From: a bacterium
GTDB lineage: Bacteria > Auribacterota > JABMQX01
Length of the DNA: 51,492 bases
NCBI GenBank assembly: GCA_030691545.1
Contig: JAUYEE010000314.1
Span: forward strand, 1-51,492
Direction of reading: 5' to 3'
Under the pieces are notes generated by a model. The model worked only from the letters and a program-made list of their open reading frames with translations, was not told where the DNA came from and ran no database searches. Below, one piece after another: positions 7,323 through 14,895 of the stretch. Positions within the stretch are counted from its first letter, which is position 1. Each line of letters begins with the position of its first letter. Position numbers and translations under genes: made by a program.

Positions 7323-8063
7323 ATGCCTTTTGCATCTCAGCAGCAGGTGAAACAGATGGCTTACAGAATAATCATCGGAGCCATTCTCGGCGGTGGGATT
7401 GGCGGCGTGGCAGGACATCTTCGGCGATGTGTGAGCGGCGCCTGTCCGTTAACGAGTAGTCCGATCGGCGGAGCAATTTTGGGAGCGCTTATCGGCGCAT
7501 TGGCGGCGTCGGCGCTTCAGGCGCCGGCGAGCGACAAGGAGGATTCTATGAAAGAACGAGCAGGTCTCGTAACCATGAAAGGCAACCCACTCACGCTGCT
7601 GGGAAACGAGGTGAAGGCGGGCGATAAGGCACCCGATTTTGTCGCCCTGGACACGAGCTTATCGCCTGTGAGGTTCTCTTCATTCCGGGGCAAAGTCTGC
7701 ATTCTCTCATCCGTGCCTTCTCTCGACACACCCGTGTGCGACTTAGAGACCCGCCGATTCAACGAGGAGGCAGGAAAATTAGGAGAGGACGTGGTGGTCC
7801 TGACGGTCAGCATGGACCTCCCCTTCGCTCAGAAACGCTGGTGTGGAGCGGCAGGTGTGACCCGAGTGAAGACCCTTTCAGACCACCGCGACGCCTCGTT
7901 CGGCATGGCGTACGGCGTGCTGATCAAGGAGCTTCGCTTGCTGGCCCGGGCGGTCTTCGTTGTGGACCGGCAAGGAACAATTCGCTACGTGCAATTGGTG
8001 AAAGAGGTGTCAAGCGAGCCGGATTACGACGCGGTCCTCAAGGCCGTTCGCGGCTTGATTTGA
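7323..8063 (+). CDS. tpx: Membrane-domain (DUF6132-like)-thiol peroxidase fusion with internal start
   Basis: The 246-residue frame joins two parts. Residues 1-75 form a small Gly-rich membrane domain with two hydrophobic stretches around CVSGACPLTSSPIGG, a pattern I associate with DUF6132. Residues 76-246 are a complete 2-Cys thiol peroxidase of the peroxiredoxin superfamily: PSLDTPVCDLETRRF carries the peroxidatic Cys (64 of the Tpx part) and KRWCGAAG the resolving Cys (99). An internal ATG at 7548 has a strong AAGGAGG five bases upstream, so the gene could give both a membrane-anchored and a soluble peroxidase. The long form may start at 7323 or at 7356, which has AGGTGA upstream. Tpx reduces H2O2 and alkyl peroxides using thioredoxin. 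Confidence 0.88.
   Translation: MPFASQQQVKQMAYRIIIGAILGGGIGGVAGHLRRCVSGACPLTSSPIGGAILGALIGALAASALQAPASDKEDSMKERAGLVTMKGNPLTLLGNEVKAGDKAPDFVALDTSLSPVRFSSFRGKVCILSSVPSLDTPVCDLETRRFNEEAGKLGEDVVVLTVSMDLPFAQKRWCGAAGVTRVKTLSDHRDASFGMAYGVLIKELRLLARAVFVVDRQGTIRYVQLVKEVSSEPDYDAVLKAVRGLI
7536..7550 (+). promoter_or_regulatory. Internal ribosome binding site and start codon for soluble Tpx
   Basis: AAGGAGG (7536-7542), five spacer bases and ATG (7548-7550) lie in frame inside the fusion gene, exactly at the N-terminus expected for free-standing thiol peroxidase. It is one of the stronger ribosome sites in the island. Confidence 0.6.
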
Positions 8064-8208
8064 GCTTTCAGACGGCGATGGCGCCTCCAGAGTCTTGGCG
8101 TCCGTGGCGTCTCGGCGAGAAGAAGCCACAGGAGGCCTCTTGCAAAGGGGCAAAGAGCGCCAAGGCCAATCCTCATGTTCTCGTTGCAGGACGTTGCGCA
8201 AACCAGCT

Positions 8209-9723
8209 ATGAAACATGCCTTTTCGGCGATTGCGGTTGCTACATTCTCAGGGGTCTGCCTCGGCGCGGAAGCTCCGAAGGAGCCAGCCTCTCCGATTAG
8301 CAGCGAGACAGAGCTCTGCTTGGTCTGCCACAACTCTGTCAGCCCTGGGATCGTCGCCGATTGGAGACGAAGTCGTCATGCTCGGGTTACCCCCGCCGAG
8401 GCGATGAAAAACAAACCCCTTGAACGACGAGTCTCCGCCGCGGAAGTTCCGGAGCATTTGGCGAACGTCGTGGTTGGCTGTGCGGAATGCCACAATCTTT
8501 CCCCCGAGAAGCACAAGGACACCTTCGATCACGGCGGCGAGAGAGTCCATGTTGTCGTGACGCCAGCGGATTGCGCAACGTGTCACCCGACCGAGGGGAC
8601 GCAATACGGGCAGAACCTCATGTCCCATGCGCACGTCAATCTCCGCAACAACCCCGTCTTTAATTCGTTAGCCCATGCCACAAACGCCGTCGTAGCCCTC
8701 GAAGACTTGACCACCACTCTCCCCCCGGTGGACGACGAGACGGGCAATGACTCCTGTTTTTACTGCCACGGGAGTTCCGTCGAGGTCAAGGACACCGTCA
8801 CCAGGGACACCGCTCTCGGCAAGATGGAGTTCCCCGTCCTTTCGGGGTGGCCGAACCAGGGAGTGGGCCGGCTGAATCCGGACGGCACGATGGGCTCCTG
8901 CGCGGCCTGCCACACACGGCATCGCTTCTCCATTGAGATGGCGCGCAAGCCCCACACCTGCTCCGAGTGCCATAAAGGTCCCGATGTGCCTGCCTTTGCG
9001 GTTTACATGGTTAGTAAGCACGGGAATCTCTTCGCGACTCACGGTGACGAGTGGACTTTCGACTCTGTTCCCTGGGTTATCGGGGATGACCTCACCGCCC
9101 CGACCTGCGCGACCTGCCATGTCAGCCTTACGGTGACGCCTGGCGGCGATGTCGTCGCGGAGAGAACTCACCAGATGAATGATCGTCTGGAATGGAGGCT
9201 CTTCGGCTTGATCTACGCCCACCCCCATCCGAAGGCGCCCGACACAACCATCATCAGGAACCGAGCCGGCCTCCCTTTGCCGACGGAGCTGACCGGTGAG
9301 CCGGTCGCGGAATTTGTGATTGACGAGGCCGAGCAGGCCAAGCGAAGAAAAACCATGGAGGGGGTCTGCCTTGCCTGCCACAGCACCGGTTGGGTGGAAG
9401 GGCAATTTGCTCGCCTGGAGAACACCGTCAAGACCACCAACGAGATGACGCGGGCCGCGACAAAGGTCATGCTCACCGCCTGGGAGAAGGGCGCCGCCAA
9501 AGGACTCGCGGACAACGACAGCCTTTTCAATGAAGCTCTCGAGAAGAAATGGGTCGAACAATGGCTCTTCTTTGCGAACTCCACGCGCTTTGCCTCGGCA
9601 ATGATGGGCGCGGACTACGGTGTGTTCGCGAATGGGCGGTGGTATCTGAGCAAGAATTTTCAAGAGATGCTTGATTGGCTGAAGTTCAAGATCGATGCAA
9701 AAGAGGAAGAGATGAGGAAATAA
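8209..9723 (+). CDS. Octaheme cytochrome c, hydroxylamine oxidoreductase (HAO) family
   Basis: ATG 8209 starts a signal peptide (MKHAFSAIAVATFSGVCLGA); upstream codons in the same frame are repeat DNA. The 504-residue exported protein has eight CxxCH heme sites at residues 37, 91, 122, 183, 231, 251, 300 and 387, the count and spacing of the HAO/octaheme family. Relatives oxidise hydroxylamine or hydrazine (with a tyrosine cross-linked to the catalytic heme) or, without that cross-link, reduce nitrite or hydroxylamine. Tyrosines near the C-terminus (MMGADYGVF, NGRWYLSKN) are candidates, but I cannot assign the cross-link without alignment. It has no TVGxL tail, so it is not an obvious encapsulin cargo. 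Its place among peroxide and superoxide genes suggests a periplasmic electron-sink or detoxification role. Confidence 0.88.
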   Translation: MKHAFSAIAVATFSGVCLGAEAPKEPASPISSETELCLVCHNSVSPGIVADWRRSRHARVTPAEAMKNKPLERRVSAAEVPEHLANVVVGCAECHNLSPEKHKDTFDHGGERVHVVVTPADCATCHPTEGTQYGQNLMSHAHVNLRNNPVFNSLAHATNAVVALEDLTTTLPPVDDETGNDSCFYCHGSSVEVKDTVTRDTALGKMEFPVLSGWPNQGVGRLNPDGTMGSCAACHTRHRFSIEMARKPHTCSECHKGPDVPAFAVYMVSKHGNLFATHGDEWTFDSVPWVIGDDLTAPTCATCHVSLTVTPGGDVVAERTHQMNDRLEWRLFGLIYAHPHPKAPDTTIIRNRAGLPLPTELTGEPVAEFVIDEAEQAKRRKTMEGVCLACHSTGWVEGQFARLENTVKTTNEMTRAATKVMLTAWEKGAAKGLADNDSLFNEALEKKWVEQWLFFANSTRFASAMMGADYGVFANGRWYLSKNFQEMLDWLKFKIDAKEEEMRK

Positions 9724-9795
9724 CGCAGGGCGACAGGATGCGACTGCTGGAACTGGTGGTTCTGCCACACTAAGCTCTGGAAGGAGGGTGAGGCA

Positions 9796-10179
9796 ATGAC
9801 TGAAAGACTGCAAATCTACAAATGCGAGGTCTGCGGGAACATTGTCGAGGTGCTTCACGTGGGCGATGGGCAACTCGTCTGCTGTAACCAACCCATGAAG
9901 CTTTACCGGGAGAACACGGTTGACGCCGCGAAAGAGAAGCATGTTCCGGTAATCGAGAAAACGGAAGGCGGCTTCAAGGTGAGGGTTGGCAGCGTCCCCC
10001 ACCCGATGGAGGTGAAGCACTACATCGAATGGATCGAATTGATCGCTGACGGAAAAGCGTATCGCCAATTCTTGAAGCCCGGCGAGGCCCCTGAAGCGAC
10101 GTTTACCCTGAAGGCGGAAAAAGTCACCGCGAGGGAATACTGCAATCTGCACGGCCTGTGGAAAGGAGAACTCTTATGA
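9796..10179 (+). CDS. dfx: Desulfoferrodoxin, class I (two-iron) superoxide reductase
   Basis: The 127-residue protein has an N-terminal desulforedoxin domain with the Cys4 rubredoxin-like iron site (Cys10, Cys13, Cys29, Cys30). It is followed by the superoxide reductase domain with ligands in [18 protein letters not shown] and the C-terminal CNLHG. Superoxide reductase converts superoxide to H2O2 without producing O2, taking electrons from rubredoxin, and is characteristic of anaerobes. A strong GGAAGGAGGGTGAGG ribosome site precedes the ATG. Its stop overlaps the ferritin start as ATGA (10176-10179), so superoxide reduction and iron storage are translationally coupled. Confidence 0.96.
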   Translation: MTERLQIYKCEVCGNIVEVLHVGDGQLVCCNQPMKLYRENTVDAAKEKHVPVIEKTEGGFKVRVGSVPHPMEVKHYIEWIELIADGKAYRQFLKPGEAPEATFTLKAEKVTAREYCNLHGLWKGELL

Positions 10180-10673
10180 TCAACGAAAAGGTAAGGAAAG
10201 CCATCAACGAGCAAATAAAAAACGAGCTGGAATCCGCGTACATTTACCTGTCCATGGTGGCTTATTTCCACTCCATCAATATGGACGGCATGGCCCAATG
10301 GATGCGCGTTCAGACAAAGGAAGAGGTCGCTCACGCCATGAAGTTCTTTGACCACGTCCAGCAGCGGGATGGCAGAGTAGAACTCCAGCCGCTGAAACCG
10401 TTGAAGACGGACTGGTCGTCGCCTTTGGAGGCGTTTCAGGACGCGTATAAACACGAACTGTTCATCACGGGCAAAATCAATGACCTCGTCAAGCTCGCCC
10501 GGGAAGAAGGCGATGAGCCAGCCGGGATTCTCCTCCAGTGGTTTGTCTCAGAGCAGGTCGAAGAGGAGGCGAACGCCTCCAAGATCGTGCAGACGTTGGA
10601 GCGGGTTGGAGATTCTGGCCCCGGCCTTCTCATGGTGGACAGCCAGTTGGGTAAACGAGGGTCTTCAGAATAA
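10176..10673 (+). CDS. ftn: Bacterial non-heme ferritin
   Basis: ATG 10176 overlaps the desulfoferrodoxin stop and has AAAGGAG about 8 bases upstream. The 165-residue protein is a standard-length ferritin: [20 protein letters not shown] opens helix A with the ferroxidase Glu, followed by [26 protein letters not shown] with Glu-x-x-His, and [19 protein letters not shown] for the second pair of ligands. Ferritins assemble as 24-mers that oxidise and store iron as a mineral core, keeping Fe(II) away from H2O2. It has no encapsulin tail, so the cell would have two separate iron stores, ferritin cage and encapsulin. Confidence 0.95.
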   Translation: MINEKVRKAINEQIKNELESAYIYLSMVAYFHSINMDGMAQWMRVQTKEEVAHAMKFFDHVQQRDGRVELQPLKPLKTDWSSPLEAFQDAYKHELFITGKINDLVKLAREEGDEPAGILLQWFVSEQVEEEANASKIVQTLERVGDSGPGLLMVDSQLGKRGSSE

Positions 10674-10679
10674 GGATGG

Positions 10680-10700
10680 AACCGCAGAGGAACGCGGAGG
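10680..10700 (+). repeat. Dispersed AACCGCAGA-type repeat supplying a ribosome site
   Basis: AACCGCAGAGGAACGCGGAGG belongs to the same family as copies at 14735-14755 and 14792-14821. Its 3-prime GGAGG forms the ribosome binding site of the next gene. Confidence 0.55.
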
Positions 10701-10709
10701 ATGACGCCT

Positions 10710-11201
10710 ATGAGCATTCACTTTAACGCGGATGAGATTTTCGAGATGGCCGAGCAGATCGAGCGAAACGGAGCCAAATTCTACCGGAAGGTTGCCAGCC
10801 GAGCCGAGGAATCGGGCGTTCGGCAATTCCTACTCGACCTTGCCGCGATGGAGGACGAACACGAAAAGATTTTTGCCGCCATGAGGGCGGAGCTTTCTGC
10901 CGAGGAGCGCACGCACGTGACATTCGACCCCGAGGGTGAGGCGGCTCTTTACCTCCAGGCGATGGCGGATGGCTACGTTTTCGACATGCGCGCTGACCCC
11001 TCCGAGTTGGTGACCGGAGACGAGTCCGTGGCGGACGTTCTCCGCACAGCCATCGGGCTTGAGAAAGACTCCATCGTCTTCTACCTCGGGGTACGGGAAA
11101 TGGTCGCTGAGAGGCTTGGAAAAGGGAAGATTGAACATATCATCAAGGAGGAGATGGGGCACATTCGAGACCTCAGCCAGAAGCTCGCATCCCTCAATTA
11201 G
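10710..11201 (+). CDS. Rubrerythrin-like ferritin-fold protein
   Basis: ATG 10710 has GGAGG nine bases upstream; an in-frame ATG at 10701 is directly abutted by that site and is less likely. The 163-residue product is a ferritin-like bundle with EIFEMAEQIERNGAKFYRKV, LAAMEDEHEKIFAAMRAEL, AIGLEKDSIVFYLGVREMV and IKEEMGHIRDLSQKLASLN, all with the Glu and Glu-x-x-His ligands of a diiron centre. It lacks a rubredoxin domain. It follows ferritin by 36 bases and probably shares its transcript. It resembles the 6835-7290 protein in layout but is clearly not a recent duplicate. Peroxidase or iron-oxidase activity is inferred from the fold. Confidence 0.87.
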   Translation: MSIHFNADEIFEMAEQIERNGAKFYRKVASRAEESGVRQFLLDLAAMEDEHEKIFAAMRAELSAEERTHVTFDPEGEAALYLQAMADGYVFDMRADPSELVTGDESVADVLRTAIGLEKDSIVFYLGVREMVAERLGKGKIEHIIKEEMGHIRDLSQKLASLN

Positions 11202-11377
11202 CTTGGTTAGTGGCATCCCGCCTTTGGCGGGACCCGTGACCCCATGGGCAAGCCTGCCCGTGCGGGCGAAGGGAGTTTCGTCGCTGCGGTATCCTGCTGA
11301 GCGGGACCGAGGCGGACGCTTGTCCGCGCCGAGCGGCCAGGGATGCCCATGCCACAAAGGAGAAAGGAGTCTGCGCC
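11202..11377. repeat. Palindrome-rich spacer
   Basis: The spacer starts near GTGGCATCCCGCC and ends with GGGATGCCCATGCCAC, an inverted pair. Inside are TCCCGCC-TTT-GGCGGGA (about 11216-11232), CATGGGCA paired imperfectly with TGCCCGTG, and GCGGAC-GCTT-GTCCGC. The GTGGCAT ends resemble those around 6590-6640, suggesting a composite repeat of the same family. Confidence 0.5.
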
Positions 11378-12091
11378 ATGGAACCAGTATCTCGCCGCGA
11401 GTGGATGAAGGTAATCGGCGGCTCCGCGCTCGGCACAACCATGCTGGGCGTGGCGTTCAACCCTTCAACAGCCGAGGGCAGTCCCAACGGGGTGAAGCCG
11501 TATGAACTGCCAGGCCTGCCGTATCCAGTGGATGCCCTCGAACCGCATCTCGACGCCCAGACTTTGACGATTCACCATGACAAACACCACGCGGGCTACG
11601 TGCAAGGGTTGAACGCAGCACTGGGAAAAATAGAAGCCGCCCGCAAGAACGGAGATTTTTCTGCGGCGCAGGATTTGTCTCGCGCCCTGGCTTTTCACGG
11701 CTCCGGACACCTTCTCCACACACTTTATTTCGCCAATCTCACTCCCAAGCCAGCACCGCCCAAGGGCGACCTCCTTGGCGCCATCAATGAGCAATTGGGC
11801 AGCGTCGAGTCGCTCGTGGCGCACGTGACCGCCGCCGCCAATTCCGCCGCTGGAAGCGGCTGGGGAATGCTGGCGTACGAGCCAACAGGGCAGCGACTTC
11901 TCGTGGTTCAGATTGAAAAGCACGAGAACCAGATGGTGTGCGGAGCCATTCCCCTGCTCGTCATTGACGTCTGGGAGCACGCGTACTATCTGAGATACCA
12001 GAACCGCCGTGCTGATTACGTGAAGGCGATTTGGAATGTCGTTCACTGGGACGAGATCGGGCGGCGATTTAACCAGGCTAAGAACCTATGA
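11378..12091 (+). CDS. Tat-exported Fe/Mn superoxide dismutase
   Basis: The 237-residue protein opens with a twin-arginine signal (SRREWMK followed by a hydrophobic stretch), so it is probably exported folded. The mature part is a complete iron/manganese superoxide dismutase with metal ligands at His66 (TIHHDKHH), His114 (GSGHLLH), Asp197 and His201 (IDVWEHAYYL), and the closing VVHWDEIGRRF. It dismutates superoxide to O2 and H2O2. Its export contrasts with the two superoxide reductases in the island, which lack signals and should act in the cytoplasm. Metal preference cannot be decided by eye. A GGAGAAAGGAG ribosome site precedes the start. Confidence 0.94.
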   Translation: MEPVSRREWMKVIGGSALGTTMLGVAFNPSTAEGSPNGVKPYELPGLPYPVDALEPHLDAQTLTIHHDKHHAGYVQGLNAALGKIEAARKNGDFSAAQDLSRALAFHGSGHLLHTLYFANLTPKPAPPKGDLLGAINEQLGSVESLVAHVTAAANSAAGSGWGMLAYEPTGQRLLVVQIEKHENQMVCGAIPLLVIDVWEHAYYLRYQNRRADYVKAIWNVVHWDEIGRRFNQAKNL

Positions 12092-12168
12092 GGCAGACGG
12101 ATGAAAGGCGCGGCTCCCGGGGGCCGCATAGCCAGCGCAGTGTTTAGCTCGCGCCGGAGGAGAAACCG

Positions 12169-13851
12169 ATGGGTGGAGCGTATAACATCCTGATTGGAGG
12201 AGAAGCTGGGCAGGGGCTTGTCACTGTGGGATACTTGCTCACAAAGAGCCTTGTGGGCTCCGGTTACAGGGTTGTTGTTACGCAGGATTATCAGTCACGC
12301 ATTCGCGGCGGGCACAACACCTTTTTCATCCGCGTGAGTACGGACGAGATTGCGGCCCCCCAGGAAGTCGTGGACCTTCTGGTGGCCCTCAATGCGGAGA
12401 CAGTGGACCTCCACAGAGAGCAGTTATCGTCTCGCGGGTTGGTCGTCGCGGATGAAGCGTTTGGGTTGGCTGACGACCTGTGCCTCAAGGTCCCTTATAA
12501 GGAGCTCTCCTCGCGGAGAGGGGCCAACATCGTTGCGCTGGGCGTCGCCAGTTCGCTGCTGGGACTGAACGAAGAACTGGTCGCCCTCACCACGGAGACG
12601 CACTTCGGCAAGAAGGATGAGAAGCTGGCCGAGGAGAACCGCCGGGCGCTGCGGCAAGCGTTCGAGTGGTGCGAGGGGCAGCCCTCACGAGCAGAGAAGT
12701 TACCCTCCGTCGAGAACGCCCCCAGGCGTCTCATGATGAACGGGAACGAGGCGATTGTCCTCGGCGCCCTGTCGGCAGGTCTCCGATTCTTCTCGTTCTA
12801 TCCCATGACGCCCTCTACCTCCATCGGACAGGGACTTGCAGCGGTCGCAGAGCAGATGGGGCTGATTGTCGAGCAGGGCGAGGACGAGATCGCCGTCATC
12901 AACATGGCGCTGGGCGCCTCCTTCGCGGGGGCGCCGAGCATGGTGGCGACATCCGGCGGCGGTTTCGCGCTCATGGTCGAGGGAGTCAGCCTTGCCGGCA
13001 TGACCGAAACACCCGTCGTTATCGTGGTGGGGCAGCGCCCCGCCCCGGCAACGGGGCTGCCCACGCGAACCGAACAAGGAGACCTCGAGTTTGTCCTCCA
13101 TGCCGGACATGGCGAGTTCCCCCGGGCGATCTTTGCTCCCGGCGCCGTCGAGGAATGCTTCCACCTGACACGCAAAGCCCTTGACCTCGCCCAGCGCTAC
13201 CAGGGGCCGATGTTCCTTCTGACGGACCAATTCCTCGCGGACTCCTACCGCGCGATCGAGCCTTTCGACCTGGATGAGTTTCCGCCGGTCACCGTCGCGC
13301 CAGAAGTCGGCGCTGTCGTCGAGCCGTATCGCCGGCACTCCTTCACCGATAGCGGCATTTCACCTCGCCTGCTTCCCGGAATGAGCAAGCATCTCGTCGC
13401 CACGGACAGCGATGAGCATACCGAGGATGGACACATCACCGAAGATCATGCGGTCCGCAATCGCATGGTACAGAAGCGGCTGAAAAAGCTCGACGGGATT
13501 CGCCAGGAGGTCATCGCGCCCGGATGGATAGGAGATGAGAACCCTGAGTTGTTACTTGTCACATGGGGTTCGAGTAAGGGGGCGGTGCAGGAAGCGGCGG
13601 GTGTGCTGCGGTCGGAGGGGCATCGAGTGGCAACGCTCCACTTCTCGCAGGTCTGGCCGCTTGTTGCGGAGCAATTTCTCCCGGCTCTGGAGAGCGCGGG
13701 GGAAGTCGTTTGCGTGGAAGGCAACGCCTCGGGACAATTTGCGAGGTTGATCCGCCGAGAAACCGGCTTTGTCGTCAAGAAAAAGGTGCTTCGGTACGAC
13801 GGTCTTCCGTTCACGCCGGAATACATTCTTCGTGAGCTCGGCAGGGCCTGA
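12169..13851 (+). CDS. korA: 2-oxoacid:ferredoxin oxidoreductase, fused gamma-alpha subunit
   Basis: The 560-residue subunit carries the gamma domain first (about residues 1-180, GGEAGQGLVTVGYLLTKS and DYQSRIRGGHNTFF), then the alpha subunit pyrimidine-binding domain from about residue 195 (NEAIVLGALSAGLRFFSFYP, YPMTPSTSIGQGLA) and the transketolase-like C-terminal domain. This gamma-alpha fusion is the KorA/OorA arrangement. With KorB it oxidatively decarboxylates 2-oxoglutarate or a related 2-oxoacid to the acyl-CoA and reduces ferredoxin. The start has GGAGGAG about 7 bases upstream. KorB follows after 22 bases. In this island it may supply low-potential electrons to the peroxide and superoxide reductases, which is inference. 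Substrate specificity is not determined. Confidence 0.93.
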   Translation: MGGAYNILIGGEAGQGLVTVGYLLTKSLVGSGYRVVVTQDYQSRIRGGHNTFFIRVSTDEIAAPQEVVDLLVALNAETVDLHREQLSSRGLVVADEAFGLADDLCLKVPYKELSSRRGANIVALGVASSLLGLNEELVALTTETHFGKKDEKLAEENRRALRQAFEWCEGQPSRAEKLPSVENAPRRLMMNGNEAIVLGALSAGLRFFSFYPMTPSTSIGQGLAAVAEQMGLIVEQGEDEIAVINMALGASFAGAPSMVATSGGGFALMVEGVSLAGMTETPVVIVVGQRPAPATGLPTRTEQGDLEFVLHAGHGEFPRAIFAPGAVEECFHLTRKALDLAQRYQGPMFLLTDQFLADSYRAIEPFDLDEFPPVTVAPEVGAVVEPYRRHSFTDSGISPRLLPGMSKHLVATDSDEHTEDGHITEDHAVRNRMVQKRLKKLDGIRQEVIAPGWIGDENPELLLVTWGSSKGAVQEAAGVLRSEGHRVATLHFSQVWPLVAEQFLPALESAGEVVCVEGNASGQFARLIRRETGFVVKKKVLRYDGLPFTPEYILRELGRA

Positions 13852-13873
13852 AGAGCCAAACAGAGGAGAGGCA

Positions 13874-14725
13874 ATGGTAAGGATTGAAGATTACGGCGAC
13901 TATGGGACCGCATGGTGTCCGGGATGCGGGAATTTCGCGATCCTGAAAGCGGTCAAGCAAGCCCTCGTCGCCGCAGGACTTGAACCGCATCAGGTTCTGT
14001 TCATCTCCGGCATCGGCCAGGCCGCCAAGGCGCCGCATTACCTCAACGCCAACTTGTTCAATGGTCTTCACGGGCGGTCACTGCCGGTCGCCACCGGCGC
14101 CAAGCTCGCAAACCCCAACCTCACCGTCATCGTGGAAAGCGGCGACGGCTGCAACTACGGCGAAGGGGGAAATCATTTCCTGGCCGCCATCCGCAGGAAT
14201 ATTGACGTCACATTGCTGGTTCACAACAACCAAGTTTACGGCTTGACCAAGGGACAGGCGAGTCCTACTTCAGAGATAGGCTTCGTGACCAAGGCGCAAC
14301 CGCGGGGCGTCTTTGCGGAACCGTTCAATCCCGTGGCCACGGCCGTTGCCATGCACGCCGGTTTTGTCTCGCGGAGCTTCGCCGGGATGATCGAGCACAT
14401 GGCCGAAATGATTCGGAAGGCCATCGCCCATCGCGGCTTGTCCCTCGTGGACATCCTTCAGCCGTGTCCATCCTTCAATAAGGTCAACACGTGGGAGTGG
14501 TACAGGAAGCGGTGCTATGTGATCCCCGAAGACCATGACGCCTCGAACTGGGACGCCGCAATGAAACTCGCTTACGAATGGGGAGACCGCATTCCAATAG
14601 GCGTCATCTACCGCAATGACCGCACTGCGTTCGGCGATAAGTTCGCCATTTTGAAGGAGGGACCCCTCGTCGGGCGAGAGGTGGACAGACACGCCCTCGC
14701 CGCCATCATGGAGAGCTTTGCCTGA
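13874..14725 (+). CDS. korB: 2-oxoacid:ferredoxin oxidoreductase, beta subunit
   Basis: ATG 13874 follows GAGGAGAGG; codons upstream overlap korA and are not used. The 283-residue subunit binds thiamine diphosphate through the GDGCNYGEGGNHF segment and carries WCPGCGN, whose Cys15 and Cys18 are two of the ligands of the [4Fe-4S] cluster. A third expected ligand, in SGIGCS of many KorB proteins, is here SGIGQAAK (Gln49). The fourth, in ILQPC, is present. I recall GQAAK in a subfamily of these enzymes, so this is probably a lineage variant rather than damage. LTKGQASPTSE matches the conserved substrate region. It works as a pair with the upstream KorA. Confidence 0.93.
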   Translation: MVRIEDYGDYGTAWCPGCGNFAILKAVKQALVAAGLEPHQVLFISGIGQAAKAPHYLNANLFNGLHGRSLPVATGAKLANPNLTVIVESGDGCNYGEGGNHFLAAIRRNIDVTLLVHNNQVYGLTKGQASPTSEIGFVTKAQPRGVFAEPFNPVATAVAMHAGFVSRSFAGMIEHMAEMIRKAIAHRGLSLVDILQPCPSFNKVNTWEWYRKRCYVIPEDHDASNWDAAMKLAYEWGDRIPIGVIYRNDRTAFGDKFAILKEGPLVGREVDRHALAAIMESFA

Positions 14726-14895
14726 TAATGATGGAACCGCGGATGAACGCAGATGCCTGTATTCTGTCTACTGTCTCCTGCATTCAGACGAAACCGCAGA
14801 TGAACATAGATGAACGCGGAGGCGGAGGATGATTTGGCGCGGCTGGAGGAGGAATCTCTCCAGCGTTCTTTCGACTCGACAGGACCGAGGTCTGC
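14726..14895. repeat. Spacer with two copies of the AACCGCAGATGAACGC-type repeat
   Basis: GAACCGCGGATGAACGCAG (about 14735-14753) and AAACCGCAGATGAACATAG (about 14792-14810, continuing GATGAACGCGGAGGCGG) are related short dispersed repeats; a third lies at 10680-10700. Nothing else is visible in the spacer except the ribosome region of the ZIP gene. Confidence 0.55.

Noticed and set aside
8209..9723. HAO-like cytochrome as encapsulin cargo
   Set aside because: Its C-terminus lacks a TVGxL-type peptide and it has an export signal.
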